From Pyrocephalus nanus (taxonomy: Eukaryota; Chordata; Aves; Passeriformes; Tyrannidae): a stretch of DNA of 64,000 nucleotides. The stretch is taken from positions 33,948,634 through 34,012,633 of the forward strand of contig CM076260.1 in NCBI GenBank assembly GCA_038380795.1, in the 5' to 3' direction. The notes below the pieces were generated by a model, which worked only from the letters and a program-made list of their open reading frames with translations, searched no databases and had not been told where the DNA came from. This document shows, in pieces, positions 25,339-36,300 of the stretch. How positions within the stretch are numbered: position 1 is the first letter of the stretch; every line of letters begins with the position of its first letter. The position numbers and the translations under genes are program-made.

Positions 25339-25466
25339 CTGCAGAGCCGCTGCTTGCGCCGCTCTCCGCGCCCCCGCCGGGGCAGAGGCCGCCCCGCACC
25401 GCCCAAAAGGCCGCCCCGCTCGATGCCGCCGCAGGCTGCCGCCGTCTCCGGAGCTTTCGTAGTCCT
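25339..25466 (-). other. TENT5A: Candidate TENT5A non-coding exon 1
   Basis: The exon runs from a predicted start about 30 nt after the TATA box to a donor CTGCAG|GTCGGG, with GT at 25338-25337. The segment has no ATG. It is very GC-rich, with GGGGCGG-type GC boxes. The implied intron (25338-25125) is only about 214 bp and contains a T21 run on the transcribed strand (25266-25246). An alternative is an unspliced 5' UTR, or a donor at TAG|GTGTGT near 25231. I rate the exact exon ends as tentative. Confidence 0.45.
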
Positions 25467-25488
25467 GCCCGGGAAAGGTCCCCAGTAG

Positions 25489-25496
25489 TTTTTATA
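25489..25496 (-). promoter_or_regulatory. TENT5A: Probable TATA box of TENT5A
   Basis: The minus strand reads GTATAAAAACTAC inside a CpG island about 450 bp upstream of the start codon. It is the clearest TATAAAA element on the correct strand in the island. It predicts initiation near 25466. An ETS-like CCGGAAG and a TGACTC half-element lie just upstream on the same strand. Confidence 0.5.
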
Positions 25497-26419
25497 CGGG
25501 GTTTCTCCGCGCTTCCGGGGCTCCGAGTCACGGCGCCCTCGTCCCGCCCCCTCCATCTGCATGGCCGGCCCGGCGGTGCCCCCGGCACGCCCACACCCCG
25601 CGCACCCGCGGCCCGCCCGCCCTTCCGCGCCGGCGGAGCGCCCAGCGCCGCGTCCCGCACCGCCCCGCGCTGGGAAACCCGCGCAGCGCAGCGCAGCTTC
25701 CCCGGCACGGCTCTGGGGAGGCAACAAGTGCAACCCCCTTCCCTGTCCGCGCAGGGGGCGCGGCCCCTCCCGCTCCCGCCGTGCCCAGATGCGCGCCCAG
25801 GGGCACCCAGCTCTGCGTTGATGTCCATTCCCGATTTTTCCCCCCTTGCCCCCCCTTTCCCCCCCGACATTCCCGGTCATTCCAGGCGCAGCCAAACTTC
25901 ATACCAGAGCGACGGAATTTGGCAAGGACGCCTCTCCAAGCAGATGCCGAGGATCCCGGGCCGTGTGGTTTGCGCTGCTCGGCTCCTGACCGAGATTTCC
26001 AGAGCCGCCTGCGGCAGCGCAGAGACACCACGCCGTGCCTGCCCGGCCCCGGCCCGGCCCCCTCCCCCGCGCCCGCCCGCCCTTCTCGCAGCGGAGGGGA
26101 GAAAGAAATCCCGAAGAGCACGAAGGAGACGGTGCCTTCCAGGAGAACATCCTGCCTATAGAGTATACTTGGGTAACTGCGGAGCGGGAAAAATAAGGTT
26201 TAAGACATGCATATTATATAAACATTCATATATAGTTTGTTTCAGTTACGTTTTCTTTTGAATAACAAAGGATGTACCTGTTTCTTTTTCATCCCTTTAA
26301 TGCATACAGATACATATAGATACTATTTAAAATACGTATAGATACTATATACATGTAGTTATTACTTAAAATGCAGACAGATACTATTTAAAACATATAG
26401 ATTCCATTTGAAAGAGGCT

Positions 26420-27190
26420 AAGCGCTCGCACACACACGCGCACACGTACAACCCGCACGCAGCAGCACCCGGGGACCCCGGGGCCCGCCACCGCAGTGTA
26501 GACAGCGGATTGCGCGGAGAGATGCAGGGATGGGGAGAGGGATGGGGGGAGGGATGGGGGAGGATGGGGGGAACAGGACGGCGTTGCGTCACTGCTCGCA
26601 GCTTTGTGACGCGCGACTGGAAAGCAAATGGGGGTGCACAGAGATGTGACGCGCGGTCTCCTCAACCAAGCACCTCGCCAAAGCGGGGGGGAGGTGGGGG
26701 GGGCGACAAACCCCGACGGGGTTTACTGCCTCCTCCCCTCCAATTTTAGTGCCCCCCCTCCATAGTCTCCTGCCTTGGGACTGAGCTGGGGATATGGGGG
26801 AGTGTTCCGCTCCTCACGGGGAAACACCTGAGCCAGGCGAGCTGGCGCGGTTTATCCCCCACCCCAAAAAGCAGAGGCGGGGGTCTCGCCGAGCTCGGCG
26901 CCCACCCCGTCGGGGAAGACCCCCCGACCCGGCCCGGCCTGGCCCAGCCGCGGGGCAAGGGCGCCCCCTGCCGGGCGCCGGGCGCTCCCGAGGGGGCGGG
27001 CGCAGCCGCGGCCGGAGCGGCGGGGGGTGTTTGTTCTGGGGGCGGCCTCGGCTTTGATTCACTGCCCAGATTCCCTTTTACTTCACCAGCACATGTCTGC
27101 TCCTGACTCTGGAGCAGGCAGGGAGCAGGGGCGACTCCGCGCTGTGCCCCCGTCACGCAGCACCGCCGCCCCCTCCCCGTGCCATTCACG
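26420..27190. promoter_or_regulatory. Second CpG-rich block upstream of TENT5A
   Basis: It is separated from the promoter island by about 300 bp of AT-rich sequence (26150-26410, with repeated ATAGATACTAT-type words). It contains an alternating CA/CG stretch (26427-26450), a G-rich minisatellite (26526-26573), three GTGACGC motifs (26586-26655), and a very GC-rich core at 26860-27030. I see no gene; the open frames are low-complexity. It could be a distal promoter or enhancer of TENT5A, or the start of a divergent non-coding RNA. Confidence 0.6.
26526..26573 (+). repeat. G-rich minisatellite (GGGATGGGGGA-like units)
   Basis: Four imperfect GGGATGGGG units with further G runs lie within the upstream CpG block. 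The array has G-quadruplex potential on the plus strand. Confidence 0.8.
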
Positions 27191-30100
27191 GGACGAAAAA
27201 ATTGTTTGTAGTGCTCTGTGACAATGCATGATATGATTTAAAAAAAAGAAGAAAAAATAGGGCAGGAAGTTTTTAAAATCCGGATGTGCACAAGTGACTG
27301 AAGCTTGAGAGCAGAATTAGAGTGTCCTGCGTCCACTGGCACACTGGCTGGGGTTTGCTAAGTAATTCCTTTATTTAAAATAAATATTCAGACTAAGAGG
27401 CCTGCTGGCAAGGGAGCCTGGGCCACTGGCTATTGCAGCTGGGCACAGAGAGCCCCCACTCTCAGCCTGGGTGCAACTGACAGTGCATTTAAAGAGGAGG
27501 GTGCCAAGCAACGCCCATCTCCCTGCAGGGCAGAGAAATGCTCAAGTCTCCCCAGACCCAGCCGGGTCACAGCTGAGGCCAGGGGTTTATAGGGTTCCCA
27601 CGGGGGGGGCGGGAGGGGGAGCTGCCTGCCTGCAGCACTGAGGCATCTATGCACTGGCTTCAGTGCACAGTTAGGAAGCTCAGAGAGGTTGAAGCACAAC
27701 CCCATTCCCAGACTGTCATCGCTCAGGTGAACCACAGTTCACTAGGGCACACCATTTAAACTTTCAGAAGGAATATCTATGGCCTTATTTATAAGCGAAT
27801 TATCAATATCAGTTATCAGCCAGATTACTGACTTCTAGAGCAAGGGCAAAGATCAGACCTGGAGGCTCATCCCATATTAAGCCCGGACACATCCAGGAAA
27901 CTGAGACTGCTTCATGGTTGGAAGTAGTGAACCTTTCATTTCACTTGTGTCTGTCAGCATGTTGCAATGAAATTTTAGCAATATTTCAAATATCGCAGAA
28001 TGTATCAGTGAGTTTACACTGGTCAGTAGGATTTAATGTTATTTTATATAGACCTTGTTTCACTTCCCCTTGAAGTGTGGGTTCTCTCAAGTCGCTAATT
28101 CTTGCCCACTTAAGAAAGAAAAATGGGCAGCAGTTCATCCTGGGGAATACAGATTTGCTAATGACAAGGTGAATGTGTCTCAGAAGGAAGACCTTTGCAC
28201 TGCTGGGCTTTGCCAAAGGAGCAAGGCCAGCCAAACACTGCCCTCGCCTCTCCTTCCATTTTTTCAGTGTAACCACCTACAAATCGCCTCCTACTGACTT
28301 GAAAGAAGAGAGGAAATTGTTTCCATTCAGAATCAAAGCATTTACACTTTTTCAGTTCAGAAAGGTATGTGCTCTTTGTATAGATTAACAACTATTTGCA
28401 CTGATGTGCAATACTTTTCACTTCTCTTCCCCTAATTAATGGACACTAGGTAAAGGATGTGTTGTTTTGGGGTTTTTTAATAGCTGTCTAAATATAAGGG
28501 AAATATATACTCAATTATGAAAGCGCAGGTCACTTTAAATCAGTAGAAATTATTAAGAATTTTAGCAAGAAATTGAAATAGGGTATATCACCTTACAAGA
28601 AATGCAGAAATATTTACATGATTTACAGCTGCTGCAAATAAAAGAATTCATTCAGCTCATGAACATGCTCTGTCCCTTTAATGACAACCTTATTTTTGGA
28701 AGGAAAAGGTGAGGGAGTTAAAATTGTCAGTGTGAGCAGTAATTCTTTAATGGAATTTTGATTCTATTACTCACAGAGGTTGTTTGTACTGCCCAAACAA
28801 TTAGAAACCCAAGATGTGTGATGTGAATCATGTCTTTCTGTATGTCTGCACAATATTTTTCACTTAGTCCCTTCATCTCACCCGTACTCTCGGTCCTACT
28901 CTAGAACAAATGAAATTTAATAGCAATACATGTGTTTTTTGTGTATGCATTTGTATATATTCCCTAATAAAGTCCTCAATGTGAGATGCTAATTCAGCTT
29001 GGCCACATAGCAGAGAATGCATTCTCCAGGTGAGTTCTGCTGAATTTCAGAATTTAAGTATTTTATTGACTGAACTACAAGTATGGTGACTGTAATGTCA
29101 TTTTGTCTCCCTCTGCGCGTGACATGGTGCCTAAAAGAGGAGCATGTTCTCTTTGGACAAAAAAAAAAGAACAAGAAACTGTGACTCTTCAACTGTCCCT
29201 ATTCTAGGAATTGGTGCCCATTTGCTGTGCAGCAGGAGCAAAACTTCCAGTTTAGTTTTTTCCAAGAGGAATTGAGTTCATGTGACACAGCTGCTCTGCC
29301 AACACAGCCAACATATGTTACCTACAGACAGTCAGGGGATTCACTTCTGAGCAGCAATACTACTTCAGTCCAAAAACTAGTGTTGATTCACCCAGAGGTG
29401 TTTGGTTTTGTTAAAAACATAACAAGCATCAATATTGCTAGGTAGCACTAGGTGTTAAAAACATCACTAGGTATTAAAAGCAGTAGCCTCCTGTCTTGGA
29501 TTGACTTGTCAGAAACAAAGAAGTCTAGGAAGTCCAAAATACACCCTCAGAAGTTTGGAAGAAAAAAAATTATCATAATTGTGTAATGAAAAGTTTAGTA
29601 ATATAATTCCTCCTTTCTTTTATTTATTTCTAATCCTTCTATTAAGGACATTTATTAACTGAGGACAGTTATTAATTGGAGACAAATGGCGGGTACCATC
29701 ACAATGGTTTTCCCTATCTCTTGACAATGTTAAAAATGCATATAGATGTTCAGTATAATAAAAAAGCAATAATCTGTAGCAAGATGGACATCGAGAGCCA
29801 CAGTTGCCAGGTGGCTGGATATGCAGCATATCAAGTGTGGATGAACAGGCTGTGCAAGGGTAGCTCTGGGGCCCCTCGGCAGCCCTGGCTTTAGTGGGAG
29901 CGCTGGCAGTTGCACAAGGATATGACAGCCCTGCAGCTTCCCACCCAGGCCTGGCACAGCTTCTCTCTGTGTCTCTGTTCAGTAGTGCCTTAGCATGGCT
30001 GGCTTGGTCTATTTCATACAGAGGCCAACAGCAACTAAAACATTAAAAATGAGATCTTGACCTAATTTTTTGTTCCCTGCTTGCTAGACGTGGAAAGACA

Positions 30101-33100
30101 TTGCTGGGCAGCAATCACCGGAAAACTTCTTTATGTTATTCACTGTGTTGCTACACAATTATCTTGCTGGAAACAGCAGCTGTATGAGGGAAGAATACTC
30201 GTAGCTGTTCTCCACCCAGACAGTATGCAAATGTATCAGCTCAGCTCCAGATACAAATTTGTGCAGAGTGTAGGCTGTTGTACCCTTTCACTGCCTCCTC
30301 ATCACCTCATGTGCAGCTGCAGACAGGTGCTCTGGGCAGCTGCCGGCTCCATCCCGCTCCCCACGCAGTACAGTTGGATGCCTCTTCTCTGCCGGTTGCT
30401 ACCCTAGACCAGAGAGTGGGGAGATCTCAAAGAGGCATCAGCCAAAAGGACAAAAGTTCAGAAAACTTGACTTGGTTGGGACATGCTGGGAATTACTGCA
30501 AAGTTATCAGATCCAAACAGAGCCCAGCCCAGGATGAACCTTGCACCACACATACACATTCTAAAAATTAGTTTAATGAAAACAGTCCACAGTAAATAGA
30601 AGTTTTCTAGAAATGACTTTGAGTACCAAAATGTACTGTTATTGACAATAGCACAGAACAAAGTACATTCAAAATTAACTGTAAGACCTTGCTTATACCA
30701 GATACACTTGTAATCCTTTCCAAATTTTTTGTTATTTATATATTTCCTCAGAACTAGTCTGGGCAAAGTTTGAGCATGGGTGTGGAAGTAGAGCTCAAAT
30801 GATGGTTTTGGTTTTTTGTTTTATTTTGGGTTTCTTTAATTAATTTTTTTCTCACTAAAGTACTCAAGTCTGATTTAATTTTTTTTTTCCAAGGGCAAAG
30901 CAGTCTTCTGATACCTTGATATTCTATAGTACACACTGATTTATTTCCAAAATTTATTTCCATTCTTGACATTTTGTGATGGAATAATCAATACTAGGAA
31001 TTATTACTGTAATTAGCATTGACTGTGTGAGTAGTCAATACTAAGGTTCTTTGAATGAAATAAAAATCAGAGTTACTAGAAAATGGTCTTTCAAAGACAA
31101 ATAAATCTTTGTGCTTTCAAAGTACTACTGTTTTCTTGTTTTATTTTTCTTCTGCCAGATTTTGCTGGAAAGATGTTTTACTCATCCTGGGAAAAATGTC
31201 AATGTTTGGTCTAAATACTGTGATGTTTTGAAAAGGTGAAGTTTGAAGAAAGCCAAATTATCAGAATTTTCTGATGAGCCTGCCAGTAGCTTTTTTGCAA
31301 TTCTGCTGAGAGCATGTATTAAATGAAATAGCAGTGTTCAGCATGTGCATTGCTGCAGCAACCACTGGCCAAGTCAAGAGATCAGGGCACCAAAAGGTTC
31401 GTCTATCAAAGGACCTATTCCTGCCTCATCTAGGTAGTGCATAGCCTAAATACACCAGTACATAGCAGTATCTTACATTAGACAAAATCATCAGCATTTG
31501 CTCCTGAGTAGGATTTTTTAGAGCTGTAATCAGACACAGGAGATGGCAAGCCTCTCACCTTCTCCACACCAGGCCAGCAGCCATTCCACTTATGCTGAAA
31601 AGCGTAAGACGGTGTGCTCCTGGCAAACCCTTTTTCTCCACTTCACCTGCATAAAAATAGTCATGCTTTTAGTTTAAGTTATTTTTTAAACTCAGATACT
31701 GTTGTGATTTTGCCCATATTGACCCTCAGGATCTACGTGGGATAAAAATTAACTATGCAAGATCTAGGTATTCCTAGCCATATGGCAGCCAAGAATAAGA
31801 CTTTTCTTTTTCTTACTTTTTTTGTTGTTGTTGTTAAAAAGGCCATATTTTTCATTGTTATGTAGGAGAGTTTAAAGCTTTGGTCTTTCTACCCCCATAA
31901 GAAAGACACCCCCTCAATATTTCATGTCTCACGCATTCATGCAGTCCTAGTTGCTTGTGACTGATAGGATTTTATGCTGATTTTACTTGTCATGTTTTGT
32001 TTACCTTACAGTGCATTAAGCTCACATGGGAATACTCCAGTGGATTTCAGCATTCTGCCTTGTATTCAGAAGAGATGGAGAAACTCATCATTTCAGATTT
32101 AAACAAGCTGTCCTGCTTTTGGAACAACAAACTGCAGAGTGAAAATGCACAATGTGAACTAAGAAAAATTGGGTTACTTTTCATTCAGACAGAATTGGTT
32201 TCATAGAGTCAAAGCCATAATTTAGTTTCATCTACTACAAAACAAATGCTGTTTTACCCAGTACTTTCACTATCAGGACTGTTACTCCTGATGGAGTCAG
32301 GGCACCTTTCAATCTTGATTAAAGCCTATAAATGCTGGAAATTAACTGGTTTACTATTGAAAATGTGTTTCATTACCCAATTAATCTCAGTGTTAAAAAT
32401 GTGCATTATGTTCCTAGTCAAAGGGCACACTTGCACAGAACAGTAGTGTTTGTGTTGAATTTGCTATACACTGAAATCACATTCATATTCCCAGGGCACA
32501 ATTCTTTGCAACTATAAAAAAATGAGATACACAGATTTGGTGCTCCTCCTGTTTAAAACCACCTGTTGAAGTAATACTGACAAACTTTTGCATAGAGGCA
32601 CAATAAGAATTCCTTAGCTGGCATCTCACACAGCTTTGTATCTCACCCAAAACAACTGAAGATGGCAGGCTGCTGTTAAAGAAGGTTGGATATCTCTAAC
32701 TTTTCCCAGGGAGGCAAAATGTGTTTGTTTAGAGCAAATACATAACCATTACCCATACTACAGCGAATTTTGGTTATCTAGAGTTGTATGGATGGGTCTT
32801 TTGCTTAAAGGCAAAGAATCAAAACTCTTCCTTAAAAAAATGTAATGTTATCCCTTCACTATTTTTAAAAAAATTAATCCCTTCTTCTTTCCCCATCACA
32901 GATGATTCCCAGCTCTCTACATGCCAGCAATGGCAGCTGGAGCAAGAACCTGGTTTGGAACCACACTGCTGTTGCAAACAAGAATACAGTGGTGTGCTTT
33001 GCCAGAGCACCCACCTACAAGACTCCTTTTTTCTTTCATAGGTCTACTTTTCATTGATGGAAAACCCTGCTCCTCTGCACCATGTATGGCTTTGGTATGA

Positions 33101-33206
33101 TAGGTTAAAAGAGCAGAATAGTATAAGAGAAGAGTGTTTAGTCAGAGTATGGAAAAAAATGAACTAGACAATTTATCAAGTACATTCCACAGCAAAAGCA
33201 GGGTAT
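27191..33206. other. Non-coding DNA upstream of TENT5A
   Basis: The sequence is mostly AT-rich with no transposon that I recognise. A small duplication of CACTAGGTGTTAAAAACAT / CACTAGGTATTAAAA is at about 29447-29480. This is where distal enhancers would lie, but none can be identified by eye. Confidence 0.65.
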
Positions 33207-33352
33207 TTTGAAAAAAACAAACCAAACCAAACCAAGCAAACAATACTTTTCTTCCCCAAAAATTAGAAAGGGGGATATGTCTTTGGTGAAAAAAAAACAA
33301 AAACAAAAACAAATAAACAAACAAACAAAAAACCCAAACAAAAAAGAAAAAA
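33207..33352. repeat. A-rich (AAAC)n / (CAAA)n simple repeat
   Basis: Two blocks, AACCAAACCAAACC near 33218 and ACAAACAAACAAAAAACC near 33310, are separated by unique sequence. The overlapping Phe- and Lys-rich open frames come from this composition. Confidence 0.85.
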
Positions 33353-36300
33353 CACGGGTTTTTTTCCCATGCAAGATTTTTCCTCCAGGAATGTGAAAAT
33401 TATACAGACCGGTACGCTATACAGGTTGTCATGTGGCAGTAAGCCCTGCCTCCACATCACCAGGAGGACAGAGAGCCACCTCTGATGAGGAGAAGACTCC
33501 AATCTGTGCTGCCAGCTCTCTTGCTGACACCCTGAAGGATCCCAGATGGAATGAGCTGCACCAAGAGCCATTGCCTCTCACAGCTGCAAGTTACCACCAG
33601 TCTTTGTGCAACTCAAGCCAGGAACCCTGGGGCTCCAGCCCTTCCTGAGCATCACCGGAGCATCGCCAGCACTATTTACTGCTGGGAGGGATGGGCAGCT
33701 GCACGGCAGCAGCTGCAACCCAGTTTTTTGTCCCAGTTCAGAGGGAGATACAAACTCCTGCTGTGCAGGCAAGAGAGTTGTTGCTTTCCTGAGGAGCAGA
33801 TGTCAGAGCACAGCAATCTTCACTGCGCTATGCCACTGAGGCATGGGTTTTGAAGACCTCAGAAATCAGCAAGACCTAGGAGCTGGGAGCCTTTTCTTGA
33901 CTGGAAAAGAACCAGACTGGCTCCAGTGACCAGTTCCTGCTGAGTTTGTAGCTCAGCTGCTCCTCCGCTGCTCAAGAGGCAGAAGCAGGCTCTTCCTCAG
34001 AGCAGCAGCTTCAGCTCCTCAGTCCTGCTGAGCTCAGCAGTAGCCCAGCTGAGCTCTGAACCATAAGCTGGCTTTGTGGATAGGTAAAAATAGTAAGGCA
34101 TGAATAACATTAACACTGAAATAAGGGCAACTGTCACATTTCTGTTCTTTTTTTTACTGTGGAGCCCTCAGAAGGCTAAAAGGGCAGAGACTAGAAGTCC
34201 AAGTGCAAAAACTCTCTTAGCCACAGCACTCCATGGTCTGTTTAGGTCTGACTTGTTTCTGGACAGGCTCCTTGGGCATGCAAACTTTCAAGTGGGCTCT
34301 GCTAAGGAATAAGGAGGAGGCATCACAGCATGTAACCTCAACCCACCATTGGGATTGTAGAAAGGATCTAAACTGGGAATGGAACCTTCCTTTCCATCTC
34401 TGATGTTTAAATGTTCCCTGTCATCTTCTAGAACAGCTTATCTGAGCCAAAATGCAGAGAACAGTTTGTGAAATTTTGTCCTTTTGAAATAGAGCCCTGA
34501 GCTTTCCTCCTACTCATATCCAAACCTAATCTTATCCCAAGCAACAGCCTCAGCTCCTTTGCATCCCAAACTCCTTCTCAAGTCTTTCCGTGACATTAAG
34601 GGATTTCTTGTGGTTTTACCACTGTGCATCTGAAATGGCTGTTGTGTGTTACAGTCCTGTGAGGTGACCTGGTAGATGAAAACACAGTGAATGGCATGCT
34701 AATATTATTAGTCTATTTCTTGTTCCTCTGCTGAGGAAATTTTCAAAATTAACCCCCAGAGGTTCTTATTTATCAGCATAGCATTTGTTTCATTTGCCAT
34801 TGCATTCCAAATATTGCTTTGCCCTGAAGACCTGTTGTGCTAACTCAGAGCTTCAGAGAAAGATTTCTATTCCACTGCTATTATTCCTACTATAATAATA
34901 GGGGAAGGATTTTGGCTCTAGATACACAGAATTTTATGAAGAGGCAATGTGCTTTTACACAGAAGGTCCTACAAACAACCCTGAATTATTTCTTGAGTTG
35001 GTGCTCAGAAGAGGGTTGATTCTAATTCAAGAGGGGTGACTCCCCATCAGTCTCTTCCCAACAATCCCAGTATACTGTTTTGGTAGGAGCCTTGTGTCTC
35101 TGGGCAGCCCACCGATGAGGCAACTTCTTATGAAAAAGAAGTTCCTGTGCTAAGTATTTCTCTGGCAACCATCCAACATAGTATTTCACAGCAAGGAAGG
35201 AGAGGTGCATTGTCCCTTTTCTTCTGATTACATCACACTGTGTGCCCACTTGAATCAGTTAATACATGTCTATCTTTCTATGACATTAAGTGTCTGCTGC
35301 ATAATTTACAGCACTTTGTTACTTTGAACATTTGCACCTTAATTGCTGTTAAGTAGCAGATGCCCAATAAATGCTGGTATTGCATGAGTCCTTCCAGGTT
35401 CTGTCATAGATCTTACATCATCTTTGTAGGTAAACTCCTAACATCTTAAAAGCAGCTGATCCCCTGCAGGCAAAGTGACTTGGTGTTCCTGTTAATCCCT
35501 TTTAATCACTCATTGCCTTCCTCACCTTAATTTCAGTCTCCCTGGCCACAGTTGTCCTGGATGTGCACAGAGACCCAACAAGCCCTGTGTAATGCTGTGC
35601 CAGCCCTGTGAGGAGGCAGGGGCATAGGCATCCCGCATTGCATTGCTATTGACCTCATGGCAAGTCAAACAGGAAGCCCAAAGCAAGGCAACAGGGCAGG
35701 CGAGCAGACAAACAGAGGAAAAAGCCCTGAGGCTCAGGAGAGTGGGCTGATCAAAAGGCGGTTACCAGGAACAGAGGAATCCCGGATCTAACTGAGGAAA
35801 ATACCAAGGCCTTTTCTGCTTTGATGGGAGCTGCAACTGCTCTGCCAGCTTTCATCTCTGGCTGCCTCCTCCTATGTTTTCTCTTCCATAGGTGATATGC
35901 TGGGGACTGGGAAGGAAGTGCCGGGAGGCACTTCCAGCAGCTACGCTACTTAGCGGTACTTGGCTCCGATTGTTTATGTTCTCATGTACTAAAAGCACAG
36001 AAGTATCACATGCCCTTTTAAAAAACACACCTGGTGAATGCACAAAGCCAGGGGTGAACAAAACTGCTGTCTGCTAATGAAAGTATGGAAGTATTGGTTA
36101 AAAAAATTATTTCCCCATTTTCCCTCTAATAAACCATAATCCTGAGCTGATTTGTTTTTAAGGAGTTCTGGCATTACTCCAAAGGGCTACATTTTCCAGA
36201 GATGAGCTATCCATTTCCTCTGGTCTTTTTAACATGGCTGCAGCTGAACTTCTAAGCCAGATCATCCCAATTTGCCAGGCATGAGATTATTGCTGGTGTG

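Larger units (their letters stand above)
24700..26120. promoter_or_regulatory. CpG island over the TENT5A promoter, 5' UTR and first coding exon
   Basis: CpG dinucleotides are dense and GC content high here compared with the AT-rich surroundings. The block covers the start-codon exon, the inferred first exon and about 650 bp upstream. Long open frames on both strands in this block (for example 24966-25895 minus and 25728-26261 plus) are composition artefacts: they are Ala/Gly/Arg/Pro-rich and have no recognisable domain. Confidence 0.85.

Noticed and set aside
24966..25895. 309-codon minus-strand frame and other long frames in the promoter CpG island
   Set aside because: GC-driven, Ala/Gly/Arg/Pro-rich, no domain, and overlapping the true TENT5A exon in a different frame.
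26746..27189. 147-codon minus-strand frame in the upstream CpG block
   Set aside because: Low complexity, no recognised family, and stops are rare by composition alone.
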